DNA from: Niallia alba
Lineage (GTDB): Bacteria; Bacillota; Bacilli; Bacillales; Cytobacillaceae
DNA length: 64,000 nt
Direction of reading: 5' to 3'
Assembly (NCBI RefSeq): GCF_012933555.1
Contig: NZ_JABBPK010000001.1
Span: 1,218,001 to 1,282,000 of the forward strand
The notes below the pieces were generated by a model. The model ran no database searches and was not told the origin of the DNA. It saw nothing but the letters and a program-made list of their open reading frames with translations. Position numbers and translations under genes: made by a program. Of the stretch, positions 1-8,230 are shown piece by piece (within the stretch, counting starts at the first letter, position 1; each line of letters opens with the position of its first letter).

Positions 1-2
1 TG

Positions 3-773
3 ACAGATAAATCACGACGCAAGGTAATTGAGAAAATAAAAACAAAAGCTGAATTTATTCGAAGAAAACCGAATAAGGCTGAAGTAACTAAATTTAACTC
101 AACTATCTTGGGAATTCACAATTATTATCGGTATGCGACACATACGACAAAGGATTTCAGTGAAATTTCTTACTCAGTCAAACGAATCCTGTATAACAAG
201 CTTAAAAAAGCAAAGAGTTCAAAGGGAGTTATCACACCATTCTTTCAAAAAGCATATAAAGATTATCTTAATAAAAAGAAATTCTTTGCGTGTGGCATGA
301 TTTTATTCCCGATAGATGGGGTGAAACACAAAAGCCCTTTGAACTTTACTCAGGAGAAAAACTCTTATACCGAAAGTGGACGAATCTTGGTTCACAATAG
401 CCAAGAGGCTGTACCACCGATCATGGTACATTATTTGATGGAAAACCCAATAAAATCGGAGAGTATGGAATACAATGACAATCGACTCTCAAAATATATT
501 GCTCAATTAGGTAAATGTGCAATAACACGTAAAGATTTAATCATTGGGGAAATGGAACTCCATCATAAAAAGCCTAGAAATAAAGGTGGAACGGACGCTT
601 ATCAAAACCTTATATTTATATGTAAGGAAGTCCATAAGTTAATCCATGCGGTAAAGGAAAGCGCCATTAATAAGTACCTTAATGTACTGAATCTTAATGA
701 AGAACAACTGAGTAAAGTTAACGCTCTTCGTAAAAAAGTGGGCAACTGTGTAATTGATAATGTAACGAGCTAG
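3..773 (+). CDS. ltrA: Group II intron reverse transcriptase/maturase, C-terminal part with HNH domain (cut by window edge)
   Basis: The reading frame is open from the left edge, so the N-terminal reverse transcriptase domain lies outside the window. The visible part has the basic maturase (X) region, with the phrase FNSTILGIHNYYRYAT, followed by an HNH endonuclease domain near the C-terminus (CAITRKDL, then ELHHKKPRNKGG, then NLIFICKEVHKLIH). In this family the protein helps the intron RNA splice and, with the HNH domain, nicks target DNA for retrohoming. The intron RNA domains V and VI follow directly after the stop codon, which fits an intact 3' half. The assignment is firm; the exact intron class is not determined. 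Confidence 0.9.
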   Translation, partial: TDKSRRKVIEKIKTKAEFIRRKPNKAEVTKFNSTILGIHNYYRYATHTTKDFSEISYSVKRILYNKLKKAKSSKGVITPFFQKAYKDYLNKKKFFACGMILFPIDGVKHKSPLNFTQEKNSYTESGRILVHNSQEAVPPIMVHYLMENPIKSESMEYNDNRLSKYIAQLGKCAITRKDLIIGEMELHHKKPRNKGGTDAYQNLIFICKEVHKLIHAVKESAINKYLNVLNLNEEQLSKVNALRKKVGNCVIDNVTS

Positions 774-784
774 TAGTTGATGGG

Positions 785-862
785 GCGCCGTATGAGGTGA
801 AAGTCTCACGTACGGTGCTAAGCGGGGGAAAAGATGGAGATTACTTCAAAGTCTTACCTATC
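785..862 (+). ncRNA. Group II intron domains V and VI (3' end of intron)
   Basis: A 34-nt hairpin at 785-818 pairs GCCGTATGAG with CTCACGTACGGT around a GAAA-type loop, the usual form of bacterial group II intron domain V. A second, weaker hairpin with an internal A-rich strand follows at about 825-860, as expected for domain VI. The 3' splice site should lie near 862, but the exact base cannot be fixed without the 5' exon. Confidence 0.8.
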
Positions 863-892
863 GCAACCAAATGCCTTCCTCCTTTTCTTTCA

Positions 893-2641
893 TTACTTTA
901 TTGCTATGGATGCTGACTCATTCACTCTTTGGTCTTGTTGATTGGCTAATGTCTCGCATTCTTGAAAAGCAAAGTATTTGCAACCTTGGCATTGATGCTT
1001 GTTTACAAGGAGTAAGCTATAGTCGATTGCTTCTCCTGTGTGTATAAAGAAATGATTTGGTCCAATTTTCTCAAACAAGCCGGTTTTTCGAAGGATGCCT
1101 TCTGGTTGAGGATTAATTCCACAAATAAGAACTTTTCCATGCTTAGAAAAGCTTTCCACAATATTGGCGAAATAAGCCTCTCCGGTTAAATCCATGAAAG
1201 GAACTTTTCCCATCCGAAGAATTAGTATTTCAGGTTGACGATGAATAGAGCGTAATAAGGTTTGCTCAAATGCTTGGGCAGCTCCAAAAAATAACGGTCC
1301 CTCCACATCAAAAATGCTAATTTGAGGACAACCGTGGGACAGTTTTTGATCCAGTTTTTCTAATTTATTTAAGTTGCTAGGCAGTACTTGAGATGTTTTC
1401 ATTATATCACTCATACGTTTAGTAAAGATAATAATAGCTAAAAACAGGCCTATTTCTACTGCTGTCGTTAAATCAAAAAAGACCGTTAGTAGAAAAGTGA
1501 CGCTTAATACAAGGGAATCTCCTGTTTTTGTTTTGAGAATTGTACGAAATGATTTCTGTTCACTCATATTCCATGCAACTACCATTAATAAAGGAGCCAT
1601 GCTTGCGAGTGGGATTTTACCTGCAAAAGGGGCAAGAACCATTAGAACCACAAGCACTACGATACCATGAATGATTCCGGAAAGAGGGGAAACTGCCCCA
1701 CTCTTTATATTAGTAGCTGTTCGGGCAATTGCACCTGTAGCTGGAATGCCGCCAAATAAGGGAGCAATCATATTGGCAATCCCTTGACCAATTAACTCTT
1801 TATTACTGTTATGCTTGCTGTTTGTCATACCATCTGCCACAACAGCAGATAATAGGGACTCAATTGCGCCAAGAATCGCAATAACAAACGCGGGTTGAAT
1901 CAATAATGTAATTCGATCCCAAGTAATAGGCGGAAGATGAAAGGATGGCAATTTATTTGGAATGCCGCCATACATCGAATCAATAGTAGCGATTTCGCTA
2001 GGATAAAAAAACGTTGCAATAATGGTAGAAATAATTAACCCCATTAATGGCCCAGGGAGTTTTGGAAACCATTTCGGTGACAAAAGAATGATCACAAGAC
2101 AAATAACAGCTGTAAAAATGCTATATAGACTAACTGTATCGAAATGCTGAATGATTTCTCTCATATTAGCTAAGAATGCCTCATGTTTTTCTATATTCCG
2201 CAAGCCTAAAAAATTGGGGATTTGACCAGTAAAAATGATAACGGCGATTCCAGAAGTAAATCCGATAGTTACAGATCTAGGAATATATTTAATAAGGGAA
2301 CCAAGTTTAAATAAACCAAAGAGTATTAAGATAACTCCAGCTAAGAACCCCGCAATTAATAAATTTTCAAAACCATATCCGAGAACAATGCCAAGCACGA
2401 TAGGGATAAAAGCTCCGGTCGGACCGCCAATTTGAAATTTGGATCCTCCTAATAAGGAAATAATAATTCCTGCGATTATCGTTGTATAAATCCCGAATTC
2501 AGGTTTCACACCCGATGCAATCGCAAATGCCATCCCCAGTGGAATCGCGATAATACCAACAATAATTCCAGAAGTAATATCTTTTCTAAAAGACGCAAAC
2601 GAGTAGTGAGTAAATCGATTGTCAATCAATTTCCATTTCAT
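893..2641 (-). CDS. SulP family inorganic anion transporter with STAS domain
   Basis: The 582-residue protein has the SulP fold: about 10-12 membrane segments in residues 25-410, starting with the conserved region KDITSGIIVGIIAIPLGMAF, then a cytoplasmic STAS domain at roughly 435-545. Family members move sulfate, bicarbonate or other anions, often with Na+ or H+. A cysteine-rich tail (CQGCKYFAFQEC) follows the STAS domain and is unusual. The ATG at 2641 follows AAGAAGGG. Upstream, two near-identical TTTGAATAT direct repeats (about 2656-2689) may be a regulator site. The substrate cannot be told from sequence. Confidence 0.85.
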   Translation of the reverse strand: MKWKLIDNRFTHYSFASFRKDITSGIIVGIIAIPLGMAFAIASGVKPEFGIYTTIIAGIIISLLGGSKFQIGGPTGAFIPIVLGIVLGYGFENLLIAGFLAGVILILFGLFKLGSLIKYIPRSVTIGFTSGIAVIIFTGQIPNFLGLRNIEKHEAFLANMREIIQHFDTVSLYSIFTAVICLVIILLSPKWFPKLPGPLMGLIISTIIATFFYPSEIATIDSMYGGIPNKLPSFHLPPITWDRITLLIQPAFVIAILGAIESLLSAVVADGMTNSKHNSNKELIGQGIANMIAPLFGGIPATGAIARTATNIKSGAVSPLSGIIHGIVVLVVLMVLAPFAGKIPLASMAPLLMVVAWNMSEQKSFRTILKTKTGDSLVLSVTFLLTVFFDLTTAVEIGLFLAIIIFTKRMSDIMKTSQVLPSNLNKLEKLDQKLSHGCPQISIFDVEGPLFFGAAQAFEQTLLRSIHRQPEILILRMGKVPFMDLTGEAYFANIVESFSKHGKVLICGINPQPEGILRKTGLFEKIGPNHFFIHTGEAIDYSLLLVNKHQCQGCKYFAFQECETLANQQDQRVNESASIAIK

Positions 2642-2899
2642 ATTAACCCTTCTTTTTTGAATATTTGTATATTTGATTATTTGAATATACTATTAAAATT
2701 TACTCTTTACTTTAGTAGAAGTCAAAATAAATTTTGTGAATTATTTTGTTTTGAAGATAGGGAGGCAGGAGGGATAATAGTTTGTTTCTTTATGAGGATT
2801 AGAGGGGGGAATAAATGAGAGAATTTGGATGTTATTTGAAAATTTTCGCATATATGACGTCTGCGGGGGTAGCAACAAACTTTACGAAAACGGCCTAAT

Positions 2900-2937
2900 A
2901 AAAAAACGGTACCACACTTGATATAATGTGTGGTACC
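2900..2937 (-). terminator. Rho-independent terminator of the formate/nitrite transporter gene
   Basis: A perfect 10-bp stem pairs GGTACCACAC (2908-2917) with GTGTGGTACC (2928-2937). Read on the minus strand it is followed by a run of seven T, 20 bases beyond the stop codon of the gene at 2957. Confidence 0.85.
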
Positions 2938-2956
2938 AACTCCTACTGAACCTTGA

Positions 2957-3745
2957 TTATTTTTCTTCCTCATCCATAAATGGTTTGTTAACGTAATAAT
3001 ACATAACGCCCATAAAACCGACACCGCCAATTAAATTCCCTATCGTAACAGGTACTAAGTTACGAATAATTGCTGGAATAGTAACAGCTGGATTTTGATC
3101 TAATACATAAGAAATAGAGAATGTCGCCATATTGGCAATGCTGTGTTCATAGCCAGAAATGAAGAAACAGAAAACAAATAAAATCATTACCGTAATTTTA
3201 GCGATATCCTCTTTTAAAGCCATAGGGATAAAGAAAGCTAAACAAACAAGCCAGTTACATAAAATTCCTCGAAAGAAAAGTTCACTAATTGGTGCTTCTA
3301 ATTTGGTTTCTGCAGCATGGAGCAAGAAGTCATTGACACTAGGAGATTTAAATAGCCCAGTTAACAAGATGAAAACAGCAAAGAAGATTGCCCCAACAAT
3401 ATTTCCTGCATAACTAGTTCCCCAAACTTTAAAAACATCCGTCCATTTAATTTTTTTTCTTAATGCTGCATAAGTATAGTAAAAAGTGTTTCCTGTAAAT
3501 AAATCACCGCCGCCATATGCGATAAGAATAATTGCTGCGCCGAATACTAAAGCAGCCATTGGGTAAGCAAAAGGTGATTCTACTGCGTAAAAGAAATTTC
3601 CAGTTTTGAATGCCACGATTACGCCAAAGCCTATGAACATACTTGCAACAACGGCACGCATAAAAAAGCGAAACTTACTTTGTTTATAAATTTTTAATTT
3701 TTTTAACGCTAATTTTTCTACTTCAAAAAGAGATGCGCCTTCCAT
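2957..3745 (-). CDS. Formate/nitrite transporter (FNT) family channel
   Basis: A 262-residue membrane protein of the FNT family, pentameric channels for formate, nitrite or hydrosulfide. Six membrane helices are visible, with the conserved GGGDLFTGNTFYY loop and a later GNLIGGVGFMGVMYYYV segment typical of the second half. The reading frame extends upstream, but AGGAGG sits 9 bases before the ATG at 3745, so I start there (MEGASLFEVEKLAL). A perfect Fnr-type site lies about 100 bp upstream, which suggests induction under low oxygen. It stands alone, with no pyruvate formate-lyase or nitrite reductase gene nearby, so formate versus nitrite is undecided. Confidence 0.88.
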   Translation of the reverse strand: MEGASLFEVEKLALKKLKIYKQSKFRFFMRAVVASMFIGFGVIVAFKTGNFFYAVESPFAYPMAALVFGAAIILIAYGGGDLFTGNTFYYTYAALRKKIKWTDVFKVWGTSYAGNIVGAIFFAVFILLTGLFKSPSVNDFLLHAAETKLEAPISELFFRGILCNWLVCLAFFIPMALKEDIAKITVMILFVFCFFISGYEHSIANMATFSISYVLDQNPAVTIPAIIRNLVPVTIGNLIGGVGFMGVMYYYVNKPFMDEEEK

Positions 3746-3846
3746 ATTCATAATCCTCCTGATCAAGGTTTTTCTTAGTTTTCACTGTAGTAATGTTTAT
3801 TACCCTATTATTATCATGCTGATTCCTTAAGAGGTCAATGAAAATA

Positions 3847-3862
3847 TGTGAAAAAAATCACA
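3847..3862 (-). promoter_or_regulatory. Fnr/CRP-type operator upstream of the FNT gene
   Basis: TGTGAAAAAAATCACA is a perfect match to the TGTGA-N6-TCACA palindrome bound by Bacillus Fnr. It is centred about 40 bp upstream of a GATAAT-like -10 sequence (about 3812-3818, minus strand), the spacing of a class II activator site. The rest of this 400-bp divergent region is AT-rich; one further palindrome, AATTTGTTCACAAATT, lies near 3881-3896. Confidence 0.6.
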
Positions 3863-4151
3863 ATAGAAACATTTATTCAAAATTTGTTCACAAATTAAAA
3901 GGGATTTAAGCTATCTTATTATATTCCCCAAAAAGAACTAGATTAAAATATACAAAAAATATGCAAGATTTTTCTGAAAATACAGTAAATAAAAACTTTT
4001 ATAAAGGAGAAAAAAGTTAAATCTAATGCATAAAATCACAATGGAATAATTTGTCGAAGAATTCATGTTATATTTTCTTACAAATGTATAGACTTTATAT
4101 TTATTCAATCATAAAATAGAAGATGGAAACTAACAAGGGAGTGAAGAGCTC

Positions 4152-5639
4152 ATGACTTCAGCATATCGCATATCGATGCTTGTAAATGATCAGCCGGGAG
4201 TTCTGGCTCGTATATCCAGCTTATTTGGAGCGCATCATGTAAATATTGAAGATATAAAAACGAAAAAATATAAACGAGAAGCAACGACGAGAATACAAAT
4301 TTCTAGTTCAGCAAGAGACAAGCAAGTTCAAAACCTTTTAATTGGATTACAGGGACTAATGGATGTCGTAGAAGTGGATGCAGATGCCATTCATAAATCG
4401 GCTTTCCAACAAAGACTGCTTCAACGTACAGATACTATTCAAACACTAAGAGAGCAAAAAACATTAAGCAAAAAAGTATCTTACTGGCTAGTTGCCTGCA
4501 GTTTATTTTTAACATTATTCGGAACGAATATTCCAGCATCTCTTTATTCGCTTTATCGAATGGAGTGGGGACTTACATCGGGAATGATTACACTTGTGTT
4601 TGCTATTTATGCCTTTACCGTAATTCCCGCTATCGTCATTGCAGGGCAATTATCAGATCAAATTGGGAAAAAGAAAGTGCTAATTCCAGGGATTTTCTTC
4701 TCACTGATAGGAACATTTTGCTTCATCATCGCAAATGGTCTTGGAATGCTGCTTATTGGCCGTTTATTCCAAGGATTATCTGTCGGTATTTTAAATGGAG
4801 TAGCAGTAGCTGCTTTAACAGAGTTAGATGAGAAGAAAAACACGAAAAAGACCGCGTTAATATGTGCTCTTGCTGTTACACTTGGTAATGCATTCGGGCC
4901 AATTCTCTCCGGATTGCTTGGTGACTTTGCTCCAATCCCATTAAGATTATCTTATTATGTACATTTATTATTTATCATCCCATGTTTTATCCTTCTGTTT
5001 TTCCTAAATGAAAATATTAGACCAGGTCTAAAGCCTGTTCAATTAAAGAAACCATTTGTTCCAAAAGAAATAATGAAACCATTTTTATTAGCTTCCTTTA
5101 CTTCTTTTGTGGCATGGTCGATTATTAGTATGTTTATGTCTTTAATACCATCCAATCTGTCTAGCTTTACGACCGTAACGAGCTTAACCATATCAGGAAT
5201 TGTTGTAGCACTTGGATTAATCGCTGCGGCCTTTAACCAAATTTTATTAAAACAATTATCCTTAATAAAATTGATCACAATTGGCTATGTCTTCCTAGCG
5301 GTAGGGCTTATGCTCCTAGTTATTACAATTAACACTCAATCACTGACGTTATTGTTGATTTCAGCTGTACTTATTGGTGGAGGGAATGGACCAGCATATG
5401 CGGGAAGCTTAGCGCTAGTAAATGAAATGGCACCAAGTAAAATAAAAGGAAATATTGTTTCTACCTTTTTTGTAATTACGTATCTAGGTGTAAGCCTGCC
5501 GGTTATTGGTCTCGGCTATTTATCACAGACATTTGGAGTTGCTGGCGCCGTAACAACATATGTACTTATCATGGGGGCGCTTATATTGTTAATTGCAGGT
5601 TTTGCTTGGAAAGAAAGAAAAACCATTTTTACAAAATAA
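4152..5639 (+). CDS. ACT domain-MFS transporter fusion protein
   Basis: The 495-residue protein joins two modules. Residues 5-80 are an ACT domain close to the acetolactate synthase small subunit: MLVNDQPGVLARISSLFG, then VNIEDIK, then a second half ending LMDVVEVDAD. After a short charged linker, residues 105-490 form a 12-helix major facilitator transporter with the loop 2-3 signature GQLSDQIGKKKVL and a long central loop. ACT domains bind amino acids and control enzymes; here one would face the cytoplasm and could gate transport by ligand binding. The ATG follows AAGGGAG. The gene stands alone, and substrate and ligand are unknown. The frame is uninterrupted, so the fusion looks real. Confidence 0.85.
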   Translation: MTSAYRISMLVNDQPGVLARISSLFGAHHVNIEDIKTKKYKREATTRIQISSSARDKQVQNLLIGLQGLMDVVEVDADAIHKSAFQQRLLQRTDTIQTLREQKTLSKKVSYWLVACSLFLTLFGTNIPASLYSLYRMEWGLTSGMITLVFAIYAFTVIPAIVIAGQLSDQIGKKKVLIPGIFFSLIGTFCFIIANGLGMLLIGRLFQGLSVGILNGVAVAALTELDEKKNTKKTALICALAVTLGNAFGPILSGLLGDFAPIPLRLSYYVHLLFIIPCFILLFFLNENIRPGLKPVQLKKPFVPKEIMKPFLLASFTSFVAWSIISMFMSLIPSNLSSFTTVTSLTISGIVVALGLIAAAFNQILLKQLSLIKLITIGYVFLAVGLMLLVITINTQSLTLLLISAVLIGGGNGPAYAGSLALVNEMAPSKIKGNIVSTFFVITYLGVSLPVIGLGYLSQTFGVAGAVTTYVLIMGALILLIAGFAWKERKTIFTK

Positions 5640-5863
5640 GCATATCTCACACTGAGGGAAGTTTTGTAAATATTAAAGATCAGTTTTCTACTTTTAAGTG
5701 GGAACTGGTTTTTTTATTTTTGGAAAAAGGAGAGAATCGTAAAGTAAATGTAAAGATACAAAAAAATGATAATAAATCTTGGACTATTGAATACAATGGT
5801 GATGTAGTATTTTTAAAGCAAACTTTGGGAAGGGAATCTGCTTTGAAATTCCATCAGAATTAA
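5606..5863 (+). CDS. Possible small hypothetical protein or gene remnant
   Basis: This 85-codon frame starts inside the last 34 bases of the ACT-MFS gene and runs on in another frame. The part beyond the upstream stop (SFVNIKDQFSTFKWELVFLF and a second half with WTIEYNGDVVFLKQ) reads like real protein, with alternating hydrophobic residues. No good ribosome binding site lies before the ATG, and I do not recognise a family. It could be the 3' remnant of a lost gene. The stretch from 5864 to 6093 beyond it holds nothing I can identify. Confidence 0.25.
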   Translation: MERKKNHFYKISISHTEGSFVNIKDQFSTFKWELVFLFLEKGENRKVNVKIQKNDNKSWTIEYNGDVVFLKQTLGRESALKFHQN

Positions 5864-6093
5864 CATTGGAAGGCCCCGTAGACAGAGACGATCTGGGTGG
5901 CTAAAATTGTGTTTTTAAAAAGGTAAGTAGATTCCCTAAACCATTGAGAAGTAGAAGCTACAAGTGGTAGAATCCGTATAAAAGAAAAAAATAAAAAAAT
6001 TGTCGAAAAGAGGTTGCTTTTTTAACAATACGGCTATATAATAAAAAACGTGTTAAAAATAAGTAAAAAAACAGTAAAGAAAACTTAATAAAT

Positions 6094-6167
6094 GCGGGTG
6101 TAGTTTAATGGTAAAACCTCAGCCTTCCAAGCTGATGTCGTGGGTTCGATTCCCATCACCCGCTCCA
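6094..6167 (+). tRNA. tRNA-Gly (anticodon TCC), CCA encoded
   Basis: The sequence folds as a cloverleaf: acceptor GCGGGTG pairs with CACCCGC, the anticodon arm is TCAGC-CTTCCAA-GCTGA with anticodon TCC, and the T-arm holds GGTTCGATTCC. The 3' CCA is encoded. A terminator follows 13 bases later, so it is a single-tRNA transcript. Confidence 0.97.
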
Positions 6168-6180
6168 TACATACGCTCAC

Positions 6181-6226
6181 AACGCAGTGTTTCGTTTCAT
6201 TAAGAACGAAGCATTGCGTTTTTTAA
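6181..6226 (+). terminator. Terminator after tRNA-Gly
   Basis: AACGCAGTGTTTCGTT pairs with AACGAAGCATTGCGTT around a short loop (with G-U pairs), followed by a run of T. Confidence 0.8.
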
Positions 6227-6250
6227 TTTTACAAAGAAAATAGCTATATG

Positions 6251-6285
6251 CAGGAGAGGGTGTTTCCGCTGTATCGGCTCTCCTG
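6251..6285 (-). terminator. Likely terminator of the B3/4-domain gene
   Basis: CAGGAGAG (6251-6258) pairs with CTCTCCTG (6278-6285) just past the stop codon of the minus-strand gene at 6294. The T-run after it on the minus strand is weak. Confidence 0.55.
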
Positions 6286-6293
6286 ACAAATTA

Positions 6294-6959
6294 TTATTCT
6301 ACAATGGAAAAAGAAGCTTCTCCTCCATGAACCTGTACAAACATATTAAGTAGGGATTCTACCATTTGGTTTGCTTTTTCACTTTCAATGGATGGGGGAA
6401 GATAGACAATTTGAATGGCATTTTTCGTAGATGGTTGGACAGGTGCTCTGTCGGAATCGACAAAAGGACTGCCAAATGGACCAAGCTCATCTGCAGATAC
6501 AATCAAATTTTCAATCGAATTCATTCTTCCATTAAGACCAGCATATTGTTCGCCTTCTTTTCCAATACGTATGTTTATATTTCCTTGAAGATTGGCACAA
6601 TCATAAATACCGATAGGAACGCCATATTGAAGGGAAAAGAAATTATTAATATCAATGCTACTATTGATTGGCTCTAAGTAATTTTGTTTTTTGATGCGTC
6701 TAAGCAGGCTTTCTGCTGAATGGCGATAGCGATTTGGATCTTTACCTGTCTTTTTAAAGATTTCCCGCCATTCTTTTACAGAAGGAATATCGGTTACGTT
6801 GTTATCTTCTAAATCAAAAAAAATAGACTCTTGAAAAAGTCGCATTCGCCCTTTTATCATCTGTGGTGTGTCCATTACTTCCATTCCTTGATAATGAATG
6901 AATCCAATCTTAAAATTAGGTATCAATTGCTTAATCTGTGCTGAGAGTGAAATATCCAA
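6294..6959 (-). CDS. Solo B3/B4 tRNA-binding domain protein
   Basis: The 221-residue protein is a free-standing version of the B3/B4 domain found in the beta subunit of phenylalanyl-tRNA synthetase, where it edits mischarged tRNA. Recognisable parts are VKEWREIFKKTGKDPNRYR, RHSAESLLRRI, NNFFSLQYGVPIGIYD and the C-terminal DSDRAPVQPSTKNAIQIVY. A frame start at 6974 overlaps the Shine-Dalgarno sequence; GGAGGTG lies 6 bases before the TTG at 6959 (MDISLSAQIKQL), so I use that start. Family members are annotated as putative tRNA editing or tRNA-binding proteins, and their exact substrate is unknown. Confidence 0.8.
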   Translation of the reverse strand: MDISLSAQIKQLIPNFKIGFIHYQGMEVMDTPQMIKGRMRLFQESIFFDLEDNNVTDIPSVKEWREIFKKTGKDPNRYRHSAESLLRRIKKQNYLEPINSSIDINNFFSLQYGVPIGIYDCANLQGNINIRIGKEGEQYAGLNGRMNSIENLIVSADELGPFGSPFVDSDRAPVQPSTKNAIQIVYLPPSIESEKANQMVESLLNMFVQVHGGEASFSIVE

Positions 6960-7051
6960 TATATACACCTCCAATATAATAGTTGTTTATGTTATCCTAT
7001 ATTTTAGCGTAATCTTAATGAAAAACCAATGAAAAGGAAGGAGGGAGCCCA

Positions 7052-8185
7052 TTGGATTTCCGTGAATTAAAGAAAGATATCATTGAATATAGTAAAACAA
7101 TCGGAATAGATAAAATAGGCTTTACCAGTGCAAGTACCTTTGAAGAAATGAAAGTACGTTTAATTAGGCAGCAAGAATTAAATTATCAATCTGGTTTTGA
7201 AGAGAAAGATATAGAGAAGCGGGTAAACCCCTCCCTTCTATTAGAACAGCCAAAGTCGATTATTTCGATTGCACTTGCTTATCCTTCTAAAATGAAAGAA
7301 AGGGTAGTCAGCAAAAAAGGAGCACGCAGAGGCATATTTTGCCGTGCTTCTTGGGGAACTGATTATCATGTTGTTTTAAATGATCGTTTGAAGAAACTTG
7401 AGGATTATATAAAAGAAAGAATCCCGGATGCATTGTGTAAATCGATGGTAGATACCGGGGAATTGGTGGACCGAGCAGTTGCTCAGCGTGCAGGTATTGG
7501 CTGGTCTGGAAAAAACTGTGCGATCATCACGCCAGAGTTTGGCTCTTATGTTTATTTAGGAGAAATGATTACCAATCTTCCACTAGATCCAGATACTCCA
7601 ATGGAAGATCAGTGTGGAACATGTAATAAATGCGTAGAGGTTTGTCCGACAGGTGCGCTTATTCAAGGTGGACAGTTAAATGCTCAAAGATGTATTGCTT
7701 TTCAAACACAGACAAAGGGATTTCTAGCAGAAGAATTTAGAGAAAAGCTCGGAAACCGAATTTATGGCTGTGACACCTGCCAAACTGTTTGTCCGAAAAA
7801 TAAAGGAATTGATTTTCACAATCATCCAGAAATGGAGCCAGACCCAGAAATTGCAAAACCATTGCTCCAGCCACTACTATTTATCAGCAATAAAGAATTT
7901 AAGGAAAAGTATGGTTATATTTCTGGTTCTTGGCGTGGAAAAAAGCCGATTCAGCGCAACGCGATTATTGCACTTGCTCATTTTAAAGAGGAAGGAGCAG
8001 TCGGAGATTTAATTACTGTTATGAAAAAAGACCCAAGACCAGTGATAAGAGGAACAGCAGCATGGGCTTTAGGGAAAATTGGCGGCGACGAGTCAAAGAC
8101 TGCCTTGCAAACAGCAACACAACAAGAAGAAGATCAAGAAGTTCTACAAGAAATCCAAGATGCTTTACAGCGATTAGCGCATTAA
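7052..8185 (+). CDS. queG: Epoxyqueuosine reductase QueG
   Basis: QueG makes queuosine at the wobble position of GUN-anticodon tRNAs by reducing epoxyqueuosine, using cobalamin and two 4Fe-4S clusters. The 377-residue protein has the N-terminal cobalamin-binding region with the catalytic aspartate at residue 134 (MVDTGELVDR), the cluster motifs CGTCNKCVEVCPTG (from about 188) and CDTCQTVCPKN (from about 240), and C-terminal HEAT-like repeats (about 300-375) that hold the tRNA. The TTG start follows AGGAGGG. The order queG-yhbB-trmL matches B. subtilis yhbA-yhbB-cspR, so two wobble-base modification genes sit close together. Confidence 0.95.
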   Translation: MDFRELKKDIIEYSKTIGIDKIGFTSASTFEEMKVRLIRQQELNYQSGFEEKDIEKRVNPSLLLEQPKSIISIALAYPSKMKERVVSKKGARRGIFCRASWGTDYHVVLNDRLKKLEDYIKERIPDALCKSMVDTGELVDRAVAQRAGIGWSGKNCAIITPEFGSYVYLGEMITNLPLDPDTPMEDQCGTCNKCVEVCPTGALIQGGQLNAQRCIAFQTQTKGFLAEEFREKLGNRIYGCDTCQTVCPKNKGIDFHNHPEMEPDPEIAKPLLQPLLFISNKEFKEKYGYISGSWRGKKPIQRNAIIALAHFKEEGAVGDLITVMKKDPRPVIRGTAAWALGKIGGDESKTALQTATQQEEDQEVLQEIQDALQRLAH

Positions 8186-8230
8186 TTAATATGGCTGGTT
8201 TCCTTTGGGGGAAGATCGCTGTTTTTTCTT

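Noticed and set aside
2722-3030. 102-codon minus-strand frame overlapping the FNT gene end and its terminator
   Set aside because: It runs through the terminator hairpin and out of frame through the FNT gene; composition is not protein-like and there is no ribosome site.
5864-6093. Remnant of an IS605 right end before tRNA-Gly
   Set aside because: A few words (GATCTGGGTGGCTAAAA, CTACAAGTGG) look suggestive, but no hairpin or match to the other IS remnants could be established.
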